From contig JAURZO010000096.1 of assembly GCA_030653405.1 (NCBI GenBank), positions 1 to 39,627 on the forward strand: a stretch of 39,627 nucleotides of DNA, written 5' to 3'. Each line of letters begins with the position of its first letter. Within the stretch, counting starts at the first letter, position 1. The DNA comes from Zwartia sp. Lineage in GTDB: Bacteria; Pseudomonadota; Gammaproteobacteria; Burkholderiales; Burkholderiaceae_B. Both the position numbers and the translations under genes were made by a program. This document shows, in pieces, positions 16,084 through 25,058 of this stretch. The notes beneath the pieces are model-generated. The model was given only the letters and a program-made list of their open reading frames with translations. It had not been told where the DNA came from and ran no database searches.

Positions 16084-17154
16084 ATGAATACCAACGCGCC
16101 TTTGCTTTCCATCAATCAAGTCAAAATTGCTTATCCGCGCCTTGACGGCACAGGCTGGATACCTATCGTTCAGGACTTAACCCTCAGTCTAGCCCGAGGC
16201 AGCATTGCGTGTTTGCTCGGCCCCTCTGGCTGTGGCAAATCGACCATTCTGAGAGCGATTTGTGGCTTTGAGTCCCTGCAAGATGGCTCAATCAGCTTGC
16301 ATGGCAAGGTTGTGAGCGCCCCGGATGTTCTGGTCGCCCCCAATTTACGTAAAGTCGGCATGGTATTTCAGGACTTCGCATTATTTCCGCATCTAAGCGT
16401 TCTAGAGAACGTCATGTTCGGCTTGCGTGCGCTGTCACCTGCCAAGCGACGCATCGTCGGTATGCAATGGCTTGAGCGCGTCTCGCTCGCAGACAAAGCC
16501 GACGCCTATCCACATGAGCTCAGTGGTGGGCAGCAGCAGCGCGTGGCGCTGGCGCGCGCGATGGCACCCGAGCCAGACCTGATTTTGTTGGACGAGCCTT
16601 TTTCGAGCCTTGATATCGATTTGCGCGAGCGCCTTGCTGGCGAAATGCGGGATATTCTCAAAGCCAATGGCGTCACGGCCCTGCTGGTGACGCACGATCA
16701 GTTCGAAGCCTTCGCGATTGCCGATCAGATTGGCGTCATGTCCGAAGGCCGGATCGTGCAATGGGACACTCCCTATGATCTTTATCACGAACCGACGAAT
16801 CGCTACGTAGCGGACTTCATCGGTCGTGGCGTCTTTGTAAAAGGCATTATTTTGCCGAATGCTTCAGTCAAAATTGAACTCGGTCAGCTTCAACTCGACC
16901 ATGATCATCACGATCCCGTTGGTGCAGAGGTCGACGTACTGCTGCGCGCCGATGATATTCAGCATGATGATGCCAGCCCACTGCTTGCAGAGGTGGTGCG
17001 CAAAACGTTTAGGGGCGCTGACTTCCTCTACACCTTGCGCCTACCGTCGGGACAGGAAATATTGGCGTATGTTCCGAGCCATCACGATCACTCTTTAGGC
17101 GAAAAAATCGGTATTCGTTTAGTCGTGGATCACGTTGTGACGTTTTCAGACTAA
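16084..17154 (+). CDS. fbpC: Ferric iron ABC transporter ATPase (FbpC-like)
   Basis: A 356-residue ABC ATPase energising the Fe(III) importer at the cytosolic face. Walker A is GPSGCGKST (46-54), the signature is LSGGQQQRV (146-154) and Walker B ends in LLDE (168-171), followed by the D-loop region SSLD. The C-terminal 110 residues form a TOBE-like regulatory extension (ADFIGRGVFVKG onward), as in FbpC. A His/Asp-rich run (DHDHHD) near residue 275 is unusual and could be a metal-contact patch or just loop sequence. It is transcribed away from fbpB and fbpA, whereas most fbp loci run in one direction. Confidence 0.92.
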   Translation: MNTNAPLLSINQVKIAYPRLDGTGWIPIVQDLTLSLARGSIACLLGPSGCGKSTILRAICGFESLQDGSISLHGKVVSAPDVLVAPNLRKVGMVFQDFALFPHLSVLENVMFGLRALSPAKRRIVGMQWLERVSLADKADAYPHELSGGQQQRVALARAMAPEPDLILLDEPFSSLDIDLRERLAGEMRDILKANGVTALLVTHDQFEAFAIADQIGVMSEGRIVQWDTPYDLYHEPTNRYVADFIGRGVFVKGIILPNASVKIELGQLQLDHDHHDPVGAEVDVLLRADDIQHDDASPLLAEVVRKTFRGADFLYTLRLPSGQEILAYVPSHHDHSLGEKIGIRLVVDHVVTFSD

Positions 17155-17218
17155 GTTTTATTTTCCAGCCAGAATACAAAATCCTTCTTAAGGAAAACCC
17201 TGCATTTGGGCAAAACGT

Positions 17219-17238
17219 GCCCATACAGGCATATGGGC
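17219..17238. repeat. Short inverted repeat upstream of TRAP permease
   Basis: GCCCATA (17219-17225) and TATGGGC (17232-17238) form a perfect 7-base inverted repeat with a 6-base spacer in the 190-base gap between fbpC and the TRAP permease. There is no T-run, so an operator or UTR hairpin is more likely than a terminator. Confidence 0.3.
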
Positions 17239-17344
17239 TGTGTAGAATCCCTCAGCCTCTATAGGTAATGCTGGCAAGTTTGTCCCAGAATTTTAAGCAT
17301 GAACGGGGCAGTTGCTATGTCGGCGCGAACCCAAGGATAAAAAT

Positions 17345-19231
17345 ATGCAGGTAATTTCAGACGAAAGCATCGCGGTTGACCCAACCTCAAAATTTCTCAA
17401 GCATCTGATTACGGTTATCGCGGTGGCGATGTCTCTTTATCATATGTATGTAGCGGGGTTCGGCCCACCAGAGGCCGTGATTTTCCGCGGCACACACCTG
17501 ATGTTCGCGCTTGCGCTCGTTTTTCTGCTTTACCCGTCAAAGGCTGAAGGCGGTATTTTGCCCCGCTCTTACGACATGCTGATCCTGGCGCTCGGTATCG
17601 CGGCAATCGCGCATATTTTTATCGACTATGAAAATTTCACTAATCGGATTATCTATATTGACGAGCTTTCCAAGTCGGACGTGTTCTATTCGTTCGTCAT
17701 GGTTGTGGTGGTTCTAGAGGGCACACGTCGAGTGATTGGCTGGGCACTCCCCATCACCGCAATTTTGTTCGTGATCTACGCCGCGTTTTTCACACAGATC
17801 AAATTACCCGTTCTGCTAGAGCAGCTTTACTTATCAACAGAAGGCATTTTCGGCTCCACGCTGGGAGTCTCCGCGTCTTACGTCATGTTGTTCGTGATTT
17901 TTGGCGCCTTTATGGAAAAGAGCGGTACTGGCCAACTTTTCATGGATTTCGCCATGGCGTTGACGGGTCGCAGTGCGGGTGGTCCAGGCAAGGTTGCGGT
18001 CGTCAGTTCGTCTCTGTTTGGCACTGTTTCGGGTAGTGCTGTCGCGAACGTGATGGTCGACGGACCCATTACGATTCCTTTGATGAAGCGAACCGGCTTC
18101 CGACCCTCCTTTGCCGCTGCAGTTGAATCCGTCGCCTCAACGGGTGGACAGCTCATGCCACCTGTCATGGGTGCGGCCGCTTTTGTGATGGCGGAATTTT
18201 TATCCGTCCCTTATGCACAGGTCGCTTTGTGGGCTGTGATCCCGGCCTTGCTCTATTACGCGTCTGTATTCTTTGCTGTCCACTTCGAAGCGAAACGCTA
18301 CGGCTTGGGCGGTGTGCCCGAAAATGAATTGCCAAAATTCCTTCAGGTGATGAAACAGCGGGGTCACCTTTTTATTCCGATCCTAATCATCCTGGTTGGT
18401 TTATTCAATGGATACTCCGCGCCTCTGTGTGCTCTGGTCGCCGCCATTAGCTGCTTACCAGTCGCGCTTGCGCGCAAACTGACACGAAAAGGCATTACCT
18501 GGATGACGGTTGTCCAGGCGCTCGAAGAAGGCGCGCGTAACGCACTGTCGGTAGCGATGGCCTGCGCCTGCGCGGGCATTGTGATTGGTTGCGTGACTAT
18601 TACAGGACTTGGTATTGTTTTCACTCAGGTTGTGATCGAACTCGCAAACAACTCTTTATTCCTCGCACTCTTGCTCACTGCAGTCGCAGGCATCATCTTA
18701 GGTATGGGGATGCCCACCACACCCGCTTATATCGTGATGGTATCGCTACTGATTCCCGCCATCATCAAGTTAGGTGTGGAGGTGCCAGCCGCGCACATGT
18801 TCGCGCTTTATTTTGCGATTCTCTCGGCGATCACACCCCCGGTTGCGCTAGCAGTTTTTGCCGCAGCCAGTCTTGCCAAAGCCAATATGTGGGAATCTGG
18901 TTTCGCAGCGATGCGTGCCGCAGCACCTGCCTACATTGTTCCGTTCATGTTTGTGTATGAGCCGTCCTTGCTTTTGATTTTTAAGGACGATACGTCTTAT
19001 CTGTCCGTCTTCTGGTCCGTCATGACGGCAATGATCGGTGTCATCGCGCTTGCAGGAAGCTTCTTTGGCTGGCTCGTAGGCTACGCCACAATGCTGCACC
19101 GCGTGCTGCTCTTTGTCGCTGCTGTTTGCCTGATCAAACCCGGTATCATCACAGATACGGTAGGTTTTGGTTTGCTGGTTTTCGTTGCCATCACGCAGTG
19201 GTACCAAAATAAGAAAACTGCCGTGGCCTGA
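17345..19231 (+). CDS. TRAP transporter permease, fused 4TM/12TM (TAXI-type)
   Basis: A 628-residue inner-membrane protein combining the small DctQ-like and large DctM-like TRAP subunits, the form used with TAXI receptors. It has about seventeen hydrophobic segments. The large-subunit motifs AVVSSSLFGTVSGSAVANVMVDGPITIP and ASTGGQLMPPVMGAAAFVMAEF near residues 220-280 and GMGMPTTPAYIVM near 455 are diagnostic. TRAP systems use an ion gradient to import receptor-bound organic acids. The ATG at 17345 has AGGA upstream; the frame reaches back to 17312 without support. No receptor gene is in the same transcript: a strong terminator follows before the next TAXI gene, so its partner may be one of the two TAXI proteins in the window. 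Confidence 0.92.
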   Translation: MQVISDESIAVDPTSKFLKHLITVIAVAMSLYHMYVAGFGPPEAVIFRGTHLMFALALVFLLYPSKAEGGILPRSYDMLILALGIAAIAHIFIDYENFTNRIIYIDELSKSDVFYSFVMVVVVLEGTRRVIGWALPITAILFVIYAAFFTQIKLPVLLEQLYLSTEGIFGSTLGVSASYVMLFVIFGAFMEKSGTGQLFMDFAMALTGRSAGGPGKVAVVSSSLFGTVSGSAVANVMVDGPITIPLMKRTGFRPSFAAAVESVASTGGQLMPPVMGAAAFVMAEFLSVPYAQVALWAVIPALLYYASVFFAVHFEAKRYGLGGVPENELPKFLQVMKQRGHLFIPILIILVGLFNGYSAPLCALVAAISCLPVALARKLTRKGITWMTVVQALEEGARNALSVAMACACAGIVIGCVTITGLGIVFTQVVIELANNSLFLALLLTAVAGIILGMGMPTTPAYIVMVSLLIPAIIKLGVEVPAAHMFALYFAILSAITPPVALAVFAAASLAKANMWESGFAAMRAAAPAYIVPFMFVYEPSLLLIFKDDTSYLSVFWSVMTAMIGVIALAGSFFGWLVGYATMLHRVLLFVAAVCLIKPGIITDTVGFGLLVFVAITQWYQNKKTAVA

Positions 19232-19280
19232 TCTCACCCAGCCCAAAGCAAGTACTGCAAGCGATGACTGTCATACACAA

Positions 19281-19309
19281 GTGCGACCGCGAGAGGTCGC
19301 ACTTTTTTT
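19281..19309 (+). terminator. Intrinsic terminator after TRAP permease
   Basis: GTGCGACC (19281-19288) pairs perfectly with GGTCGCAC (19295-19302) across a 6-base loop and is followed by seven T residues. It separates the first permease transcript from the downstream TAXI gene. Confidence 0.92.
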
Positions 19310-19474
19310 GATCCTCAATAAAGTCTTGGAAACATCGGGACAACCCCAAGATTAACGCAGGCCGGTTTCTTATACACTTCAAAATAGAGAAGTCTACGCA
19401 TAGCGACTATGTGTGGACGGCCCTTGAGAATAATTAGGAGCCCGGCAAGCACTGGGCGATCAACGGAGATTGAC

Positions 19475-20641
19475 ATGAAATCCACACTACACCGGCTCGC
19501 GTTTACAGCGCTGGGAATGATGCTCACAGGCGCAGCGCTCGCGCAAACCAACACCAGCGGTTTGCCTTCCACGCTGGCTTGGAGCGCCTACGACGTTGGC
19601 TCGGGTGGCTATAACCAAGCCGTCGCAATCGGTAATGCGCTCAAACAAAAGTACGGCATCAACCTACGCGTACTGCCGGGCAAAAACGATGTATCACGCA
19701 CGCTTCCCATCCGAGAGGGACAGGTTCAGTTCTCAGCGAACGGCGTCGGTGGTAGCTACATGGCTCAAGAGGGTATCTATGAGTTCGGCGCCAAAAACTG
19801 GGGGCCTCAACCCGTTCGGGCTTTATTGCTCAATAACTCAGACCAGATTCTATCTGTGATTGCTGCAAAGGACGCCGGGATCAAGACCATCGCGGACATG
19901 AAAGGCAAACGTGTGGCCTGGGTGATTGGCGCGCCTTCACTTAACCAGAACATCACAGCAATCCTTGCCTTTGCGAACTTGACCTGGAACGATGTCAAAA
20001 AGGTGGAGTTTGGTGGCTTCGGCGCAGCACTCGATGGTCTGATCAATAATCAGGCAGATGTGGCCTTTACGTCCTCGATCTCTGGTAAGGCTTACCAATT
20101 AGCGAAGTCACCACGCGGCGCAAACTACCCCATCATTGCCCACTCCGACAAAGAAGGCTGGAAGCGTCTGCAAGCACTTGCTCCTTTCTTTTTCCCTTTT
20201 AATGGCACGGAAGGTGCTGACCTGAGCCCAACACAGCCGGCTGAGTCTGCGTCTTACCCCTATCCCGTGCTGATGACGTATGCCAAGCAAGACCCAAAGC
20301 TTGTCAAAGATATGACGCAAGCCATGCTGGCCACATTTGATGAGTACAAATCAGCCGCCCCTGGTAACGTGGGTTGGGCCCTGGATCGCCAGAAGTTTGG
20401 CTGGGTCATTCCCTATCATGAAGGTGCGGTCGCCGTCTTCAAAGAAAAAGGCGTGTGGACTGCCGAACATGAAAGCAACAACAATATGCTGATCAAACGT
20501 CAGACCGTTCTTGCCGATACATGGAAACAAGTACAGTCTCGCAAGCATGCCGACGATCAAGCCTTTGCCAAAGACTGGATGGAAAGCCGTGCGGCAGCGC
20601 TCACCAAAGCCGGCATGGATCCTGTCCTCAAAAGCTGGTAA
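19475..20641 (+). CDS. TAXI-family TRAP transporter solute-binding protein
   Basis: A 388-residue periplasmic receptor with a signal peptide of about 23 residues (MKSTLHRLAFTALGMMLTGA, then ALAQ). The mature protein starts with AWSAYDVGSGGYNQAVAIGNALK, the TAXI ligand-loop region, followed by VRALLLNN and DMKGKRVAWVIGAPSLNQNI. The C-terminal half is longer than in typical 320-residue TAXI proteins, including a HESNNNMLIKRQ segment. The ATG at 19475 is preferred owing to GGAGA upstream; the frame reaches 19409 without a signal-like start. A hairpin and then a fused TRAP permease gene follow 79 bases downstream, so they are probably one system. The ligand is unknown; TAXI systems often take glutamate or other organic acids. 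Confidence 0.88.
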   Translation: MKSTLHRLAFTALGMMLTGAALAQTNTSGLPSTLAWSAYDVGSGGYNQAVAIGNALKQKYGINLRVLPGKNDVSRTLPIREGQVQFSANGVGGSYMAQEGIYEFGAKNWGPQPVRALLLNNSDQILSVIAAKDAGIKTIADMKGKRVAWVIGAPSLNQNITAILAFANLTWNDVKKVEFGGFGAALDGLINNQADVAFTSSISGKAYQLAKSPRGANYPIIAHSDKEGWKRLQALAPFFFPFNGTEGADLSPTQPAESASYPYPVLMTYAKQDPKLVKDMTQAMLATFDEYKSAAPGNVGWALDRQKFGWVIPYHEGAVAVFKEKGVWTAEHESNNNMLIKRQTVLADTWKQVQSRKHADDQAFAKDWMESRAAALTKAGMDPVLKSW

Positions 20642-20662
20642 TCGGCCCTACTCGCACAACTC

Positions 20663-20701
20663 TGAGCTCAAACAGGATTCACCAAGTCCTGTTTGAGCTC
20701 A
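20663..20701 (+). terminator. Hairpin between TAXI receptor and TRAP permease (attenuator-like)
   Basis: A perfect 15-base inverted repeat (TGAGCTCAAACAGGA at 20663-20677 with 20687-20701) and 9-base loop lie in the receptor-permease gap. The T-run is weak (ATTTCAT), so partial termination or 3'-end protection of the receptor mRNA is likelier than full stop. Confidence 0.7.
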
Positions 20702-20720
20702 TTTCATATCAAAGCCACTT

Positions 20721-22712
20721 ATGTCGCAGCAACAGAACGCCGGTACCCCTAAAAATGTAGATGCAGTCAGCTCAGAAGCGCGCATGCGACAGCTTGGCCC
20801 TTTCTGGCAAGGCATCATCGTGCTCTGCGGCAGCGCAGCCATCCTGCTCGCGCTCAACCAGCTGATGAATCTCGGGTTTTTCGCGGGCATCACCTTACTG
20901 GACACCTCCTATCTTTATTTGATTGGAGCGCTGCTGGTGGGGATCGTTTTCTTGCTTCTGCCCGCTCACGCTTCAGCCAGCAGAACCTCGGTTCCCTGGT
21001 ACGACGTCCTGATGTTTATGTTGTGTGCAGCCGTCTTTGCGTACTTTGCCTTTAACGCGCACAGAATCATTTCCGAGGCGTGGGAGTTCATGGCCCCCCC
21101 CGCAGCGGTGGTGATTTCAACCCTCGGTTGGCTATTACTACTTGAGGCTACACGCCGAGCCGGTGGCACGGCCGTCTTTGTGGTGGTCGCGGTTATTTCG
21201 CTGTACCCGGTCTATGCCGACATGATGCCCGGACCAATCTCGGGGCTGCCACAAAGCTTCTCGACCACGATGGGTTATCACTTCACAAGCAGTGAAAGCG
21301 TAATGGGCATCCCGATGCGCGCCTTCGGTGAGCTGGTGATTGGCTTTGTCATGTTTGGTGCCGTGCTGCAGTTTACGGGTGCAGCGGAGTTCTTTAACAA
21401 CATTGCCTTCGCTTTATTTGGCAGGGTCCGTGGTGGTCCGGCTAAAGTTTCTATTTTCGCAAGCGGCTTGATGGGTTCCGTATCAGGCAGCGTCGTATCC
21501 AATGTGTTGACCACAGGGGTTGTCACCATTCCGGCCATGAAACGCACCGGCTTTTCGCCAGCCTATGCCGGGGGGGTCGAGGCCTGCGCCTCGACAGGCG
21601 GCGTGCTGATGCCACCCATTATGGGTGCCACGGCCTTCGTGATGGCATCTTTTTTGGGGGTACCCTATGGGCAAATCGCGTTATCCGCCCTCATCCCCTC
21701 GCTGCTGTTTTATTTTGGCCTGTTTATGCAGATTGACGGCTACGCCGCGAAAAACAATCTGCGCGGCCTGCCCAAAGAAGAATTACCGTCTATCTCGCGT
21801 ACGTTCGCAGAAGGTTGGCAATACATCATTGTCTTTATCTTTTTAATCTGGCTGCTGCTATTTGAACAAATCGAATCACTCGCACCGTTTTACGCCACGG
21901 CCTTGTTGCTTGTCATTAATCAGTTTTCACCAAAATATCGACTCACGCTCGCAAAACTGAGCAAGCTCATGTTGGGTGTCACCGCCTCGCTCGCCGAGCT
22001 TGCCGCGCTGCTCGCAGGTGTCGGACTCATTATTGGCGCAATGTCCGTGACAGGTCTGGCCGGCACACTCGCCAACGACCTCGTCTACCTTGCCGGCAAC
22101 AACATTTATGTGTTGTTAGTCATGGGCGCCTTGACCAGTTTTATCTTTGGCATGGGTATGACGATCACGGCCTGCTATATATTTTTAGCCATCGTACTTG
22201 CTCCGCCACTCATTGCAGCGGGGTTTGATCCTGTTGCCGTTCACCTGTTCATGATGTACTGGGGCATGGTGTCATTCATCACGCCACCTGTGGCTTTAGC
22301 CTCCTTCGTGGCAGCAGGACTTGCTGGTGCAGCACCCATCAAAGTAGGTATGCAATCCATGCGCTTAGGAAGCACCATGTATTTCGTACCGTTCTTTTTT
22401 GTTTTAAATCCGGCATTGATTCTGCGAGGTGAACCGCTCGAAATCCTCACGGTCGTATCCACAGCGTTCATCGGCATTATCTTTATCGCTGCAGCGCTCG
22501 AGGGGTATTTAGTAGGATTTGGGCGACTGGGTCATGGCGCTCTTTCTATTCCAAGCCGACTGGTGATGTTTGCAGCAGGTCTTTGCATGGCTCTGCCAGG
22601 TGGTGAAGGCATGGGCATCAGCCACACGCAACTTGCTGTGCTAGGCGTCAGTCTGGCGATCGTCTCCGTGCTACTCGCGCGGATAGGAAAAAGCCAATCC
22701 GCGATCGCCTAA
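20721..22712 (+). CDS. TRAP transporter permease, fused 4TM/12TM (TAXI-type), second copy
   Basis: A 663-residue paralogue of the permease at 17345 with the same architecture. Its DctM-like core shows FASGLMGSVSGSVVSNVLTTGVVTIP and ACASTGGVLMPPIMGATAFVMASF near residues 250-315 and FGMGMTITACYIFLA near 480. The N-terminal DctQ-like part starts after about 30 soluble residues. It most likely works with the TAXI receptor encoded immediately upstream, though at a lower level given the intervening hairpin. The ATG at 20721 has only a weak ribosome binding site. The two permeases in tandem suggest duplication with divergence, as the sequences differ widely outside the core motifs. Confidence 0.92.
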   Translation: MSQQQNAGTPKNVDAVSSEARMRQLGPFWQGIIVLCGSAAILLALNQLMNLGFFAGITLLDTSYLYLIGALLVGIVFLLLPAHASASRTSVPWYDVLMFMLCAAVFAYFAFNAHRIISEAWEFMAPPAAVVISTLGWLLLLEATRRAGGTAVFVVVAVISLYPVYADMMPGPISGLPQSFSTTMGYHFTSSESVMGIPMRAFGELVIGFVMFGAVLQFTGAAEFFNNIAFALFGRVRGGPAKVSIFASGLMGSVSGSVVSNVLTTGVVTIPAMKRTGFSPAYAGGVEACASTGGVLMPPIMGATAFVMASFLGVPYGQIALSALIPSLLFYFGLFMQIDGYAAKNNLRGLPKEELPSISRTFAEGWQYIIVFIFLIWLLLFEQIESLAPFYATALLLVINQFSPKYRLTLAKLSKLMLGVTASLAELAALLAGVGLIIGAMSVTGLAGTLANDLVYLAGNNIYVLLVMGALTSFIFGMGMTITACYIFLAIVLAPPLIAAGFDPVAVHLFMMYWGMVSFITPPVALASFVAAGLAGAAPIKVGMQSMRLGSTMYFVPFFFVLNPALILRGEPLEILTVVSTAFIGIIFIAAALEGYLVGFGRLGHGALSIPSRLVMFAAGLCMALPGGEGMGISHTQLAVLGVSLAIVSVLLARIGKSQSAIA

Positions 22713-22787
22713 AGCAAATAAGACTATGATCAAGACCAACGATGACCACCTATAACCTCTTCACCAAAACAAGGCTCGCAACACAAC

Positions 22788-23201
22788 ATGGCCATGATTC
22801 ATCTGTCTATCCCCATTAAGGATATCGATTCGACTGTTCGTTTTTATGGAGAGATTCTAGGCTGTGAGATCACTCGCCGCCAAGAGGACCGTCTCGACAT
22901 CAATTTTTTTGGTCATCATCTTGTCGCTCAGCTTTCGGAGCTAGAGGCCTCGCATCAATCCATCACGATTGGAAGAGGCAACTATCCCCTCAGGCATTTT
23001 GGAGTGATTGTTGAGCCCGCAGTCTACGACAGGATGCTCAACAGTCTGACTGCCGCGAATATTGACTTCGCCATGGCACCCGACCGTATTTTTATTGGCA
23101 CACCTAGAGAGCAATCCGTCTTTCTGGTGTTTGACTATTCGGGCAATGCTGTCGAGGTCAAAGGCCTGCCCGACCCCAGCCTCGTATTTTCAGGGGGCTG
23201 A
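22788..23201 (+). CDS. VOC (glyoxalase/bleomycin-resistance/dioxygenase) fold protein
   Basis: A 137-residue single-module vicinal-oxygen-chelate protein. The module starts HLSIPIKDIDSTVRFYGEILGCEI with His5, and further candidate metal ligands are His70 (LRHFGVIV) and Glu123 (GNAVEVKG), the usual His/His/Glu arrangement. The length is that of a half-module that would dimerise. The substrate is not predictable; members include dioxygenases, lyases and resistance proteins. It follows the TRAP permease by 75 bases on the same strand and may be cotranscribed, which would link it to processing of the imported acid (inference). It converges on the outer-membrane protein gene with no clear terminator between them. 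Confidence 0.85.
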   Translation: MAMIHLSIPIKDIDSTVRFYGEILGCEITRRQEDRLDINFFGHHLVAQLSELEASHQSITIGRGNYPLRHFGVIVEPAVYDRMLNSLTAANIDFAMAPDRIFIGTPREQSVFLVFDYSGNAVEVKGLPDPSLVFSGG

Positions 23202-23245
23202 GGTTGGGTCATATCAAAAATGATCCTGATTGAAACCGCTTGAGA

Positions 23246-24163
23246 TTAAAATCGCTTTGAAAATGACAGCGCGACCGCGAATCCAGTCTGATAGTTATTG
23301 CTGAACTGAGTGGTGCCCTCGCTGTCGGTTGCAGAAAGTCTGCCCGCTGTCGTCGCGGCAGCGTACAGGTCAACACTGGCGGTCTTGTCGATACGATAGG
23401 AAAGGCGTGCGAACACAGGTACAAAACTGTTTTGACCAATCCCATTAGGGACTGGACTATTTTCATTGAGTCTGAAGCGGTAGGAACGATAGGTGCCACC
23501 GCCTCCAAGCGTCCAGCGATCCGTCAAGGCATATGACAACTCAAGACCCGCGCCACCCGAAGGACCTGCAGGCAATGGATTACTCAAACGAAGACGATCG
23601 GTGATATTCCAGTTCACAAGCAAATAAGGGAACACTTTTGTCTCGTCGATCTGTCGAAACACCCCTGCTCCGACACCCAGCGTCAAGTCCTTGGAGAACG
23701 TGCGCGCGACACTCATCACCGCGCCATACGTCGCGGTTCCGCCCGTCCCAGTGCCTGATTCGCCAGACCACTCCACCGTCGGATTGAAACCGATTCGCCA
23801 GCCCGGTGCTGGGGTATAGCCGAAATTCATCCCTAATGCGGGTGTATTGATCGCAGTCCATGGCGCACGGCCGCCCAAGTTCTGCACATCGCTCCACGAC
23901 CAGTTCTGGTAGTTATAACGCGCACTCACACCCGCTGACCAGGCACTTGTAAATTGGCGGGTGACGTTTACATTAGCACTCGCATCCTGCCAACTGAAAC
24001 TGCCACCGTCGACAATATTGGTATTCATTTGAGCCAGACCTGTCACCCCGACAGAGACAGCCGTCTCGCCAGGTGTCAGACGCATCTGCGCCCCCGCCAC
24101 TCCGGACAGCGTCACGAGCGCGATTGTCGCGCTGACATTCCGGATGGTTTGCAAAGATGACAT
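23246..24163 (-). CDS. Outer-membrane beta-barrel protein (DUF6268-like)
   Basis: A 305-residue secreted protein with a signal peptide of about 25 residues (ending GVAGA) and a mature part made of alternating hydrophobic and polar strands rich in aromatic residues and Gly, ending in FSKRF. A C-terminal phenylalanine is the classical sorting signal for outer-membrane barrels. Segments such as GLELSYALTDRWTLGGGGTYR are typical barrel strands. The ATG at 24163 has AGGA upstream; the frame to 24199 lacks support. It lies 70 bases downstream of the second PhnE-like gene on the same strand and could be the last gene of that operon, supplying an outer-membrane entry pore (inference). The exact family assignment is from recall and uncertain. 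Confidence 0.75.
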   Translation of the reverse strand: MSSLQTIRNVSATIALVTLSGVAGAQMRLTPGETAVSVGVTGLAQMNTNIVDGGSFSWQDASANVNVTRQFTSAWSAGVSARYNYQNWSWSDVQNLGGRAPWTAINTPALGMNFGYTPAPGWRIGFNPTVEWSGESGTGTGGTATYGAVMSVARTFSKDLTLGVGAGVFRQIDETKVFPYLLVNWNITDRLRLSNPLPAGPSGGAGLELSYALTDRWTLGGGGTYRSYRFRLNENSPVPNGIGQNSFVPVFARLSYRIDKTASVDLYAAATTAGRLSATDSEGTTQFSNNYQTGFAVALSFSKRF

Positions 24164-24233
24164 ATTCAATATTCCTATTTGACCAATACAAAAACACACA
24201 TCGGGTGGCTAAACCGATAAACAACAAACCGAA

Positions 24234-25058
24234 TCAACGGGATAGCATTCGCCGAACAAAATAAGAGCAAGCGTCCACCAGCACCACCAGCAAAATCATG
24301 GCGATCAACACACTGCTGGTCTCTTGCATTTGGAATAGACCCATATGAAAAGACAGCATCTGCCCGAGCCCACCACCGCCGACGACCCCGAGTACGGCTG
24401 CGGCGCGAATATTATTTTCCCAACGATACAGTGAATACGACATCAGTTGGGGAGAAACCGTTGGCAGCGTCGCATATAAGAACACACGCCCTTCCTTGAC
24501 ACCCTGTATGCGAAGAGCGGCCGCAGCGTCTTGCGGCGCATTTTCAATCGACTCGGCAAAAAGTCTGCCAAGCACACCTGTTGTATGCAACGCGAGCGCC
24601 AAAGTCCCGGCAAAGGGCCCTAAGCCAGCCGAAATCAACAACAATGCAGCCCAGACAAGCTCCGGAATCGAGCGCAAGGCATTCAGTAGTAAGCGCGTTA
24701 AAAAGCGCCAGCGTGCGGGATCCGAAATATGACTCCGACTCGCCGGGACCGCAAGTAACAACCCAAATACGGCCGCAAGCAACGTGCCCACAGCGGACAT
24801 CGCCAAGGTTTCCAGGCTGGCTACTGCCAGTTTCTTTAGAAAAACAGGCTCGATATTAGGAGACAGTAATTCTCCAAGAAATCTACCCATTCGGGCCAGA
24901 CTCTCAATGGAAAGTACACGCCCAAGTTGCAGGTCAAGGGACCAAAAACTGAGGACAATGAGGGCCACAGTCGCGAACAACGCCCAACAAACGGGCGAGT
25001 CCCAACGCAGCCAGTGCTTTGGACGGGGGAGGCTCATCGCAACACTCTGCGCATCCAC
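24234..25058 (-). CDS. phnE: PhnE-like ABC transporter permease (second)
   Basis: A 274-residue inner-membrane permease with about six helices and the EAA coupling segment EGRVFLYATLPTVSPQLMSYSLYRWENNIRAAAVLG near residues 190-225; the RWE-N-RA pattern is a hallmark of PhnE permeases. It overlaps the first permease gene by 25 bases, so translation is likely coupled. With the upstream genes it completes a PhnD-PhnC-PhnE-PhnE importer. No phosphonate-degradation genes (phnG-M, phnX, phnY) are in the window, so the imported ligand may be phosphonate, phosphite, phosphate or another oxyanion. Confidence 0.88.
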   Translation of the reverse strand: MDAQSVAMSLPRPKHWLRWDSPVCWALFATVALIVLSFWSLDLQLGRVLSIESLARMGRFLGELLSPNIEPVFLKKLAVASLETLAMSAVGTLLAAVFGLLLAVPASRSHISDPARWRFLTRLLLNALRSIPELVWAALLLISAGLGPFAGTLALALHTTGVLGRLFAESIENAPQDAAAALRIQGVKEGRVFLYATLPTVSPQLMSYSLYRWENNIRAAAVLGVVGGGGLGQMLSFHMGLFQMQETSSVLIAMILLVVLVDACSYFVRRMLSR

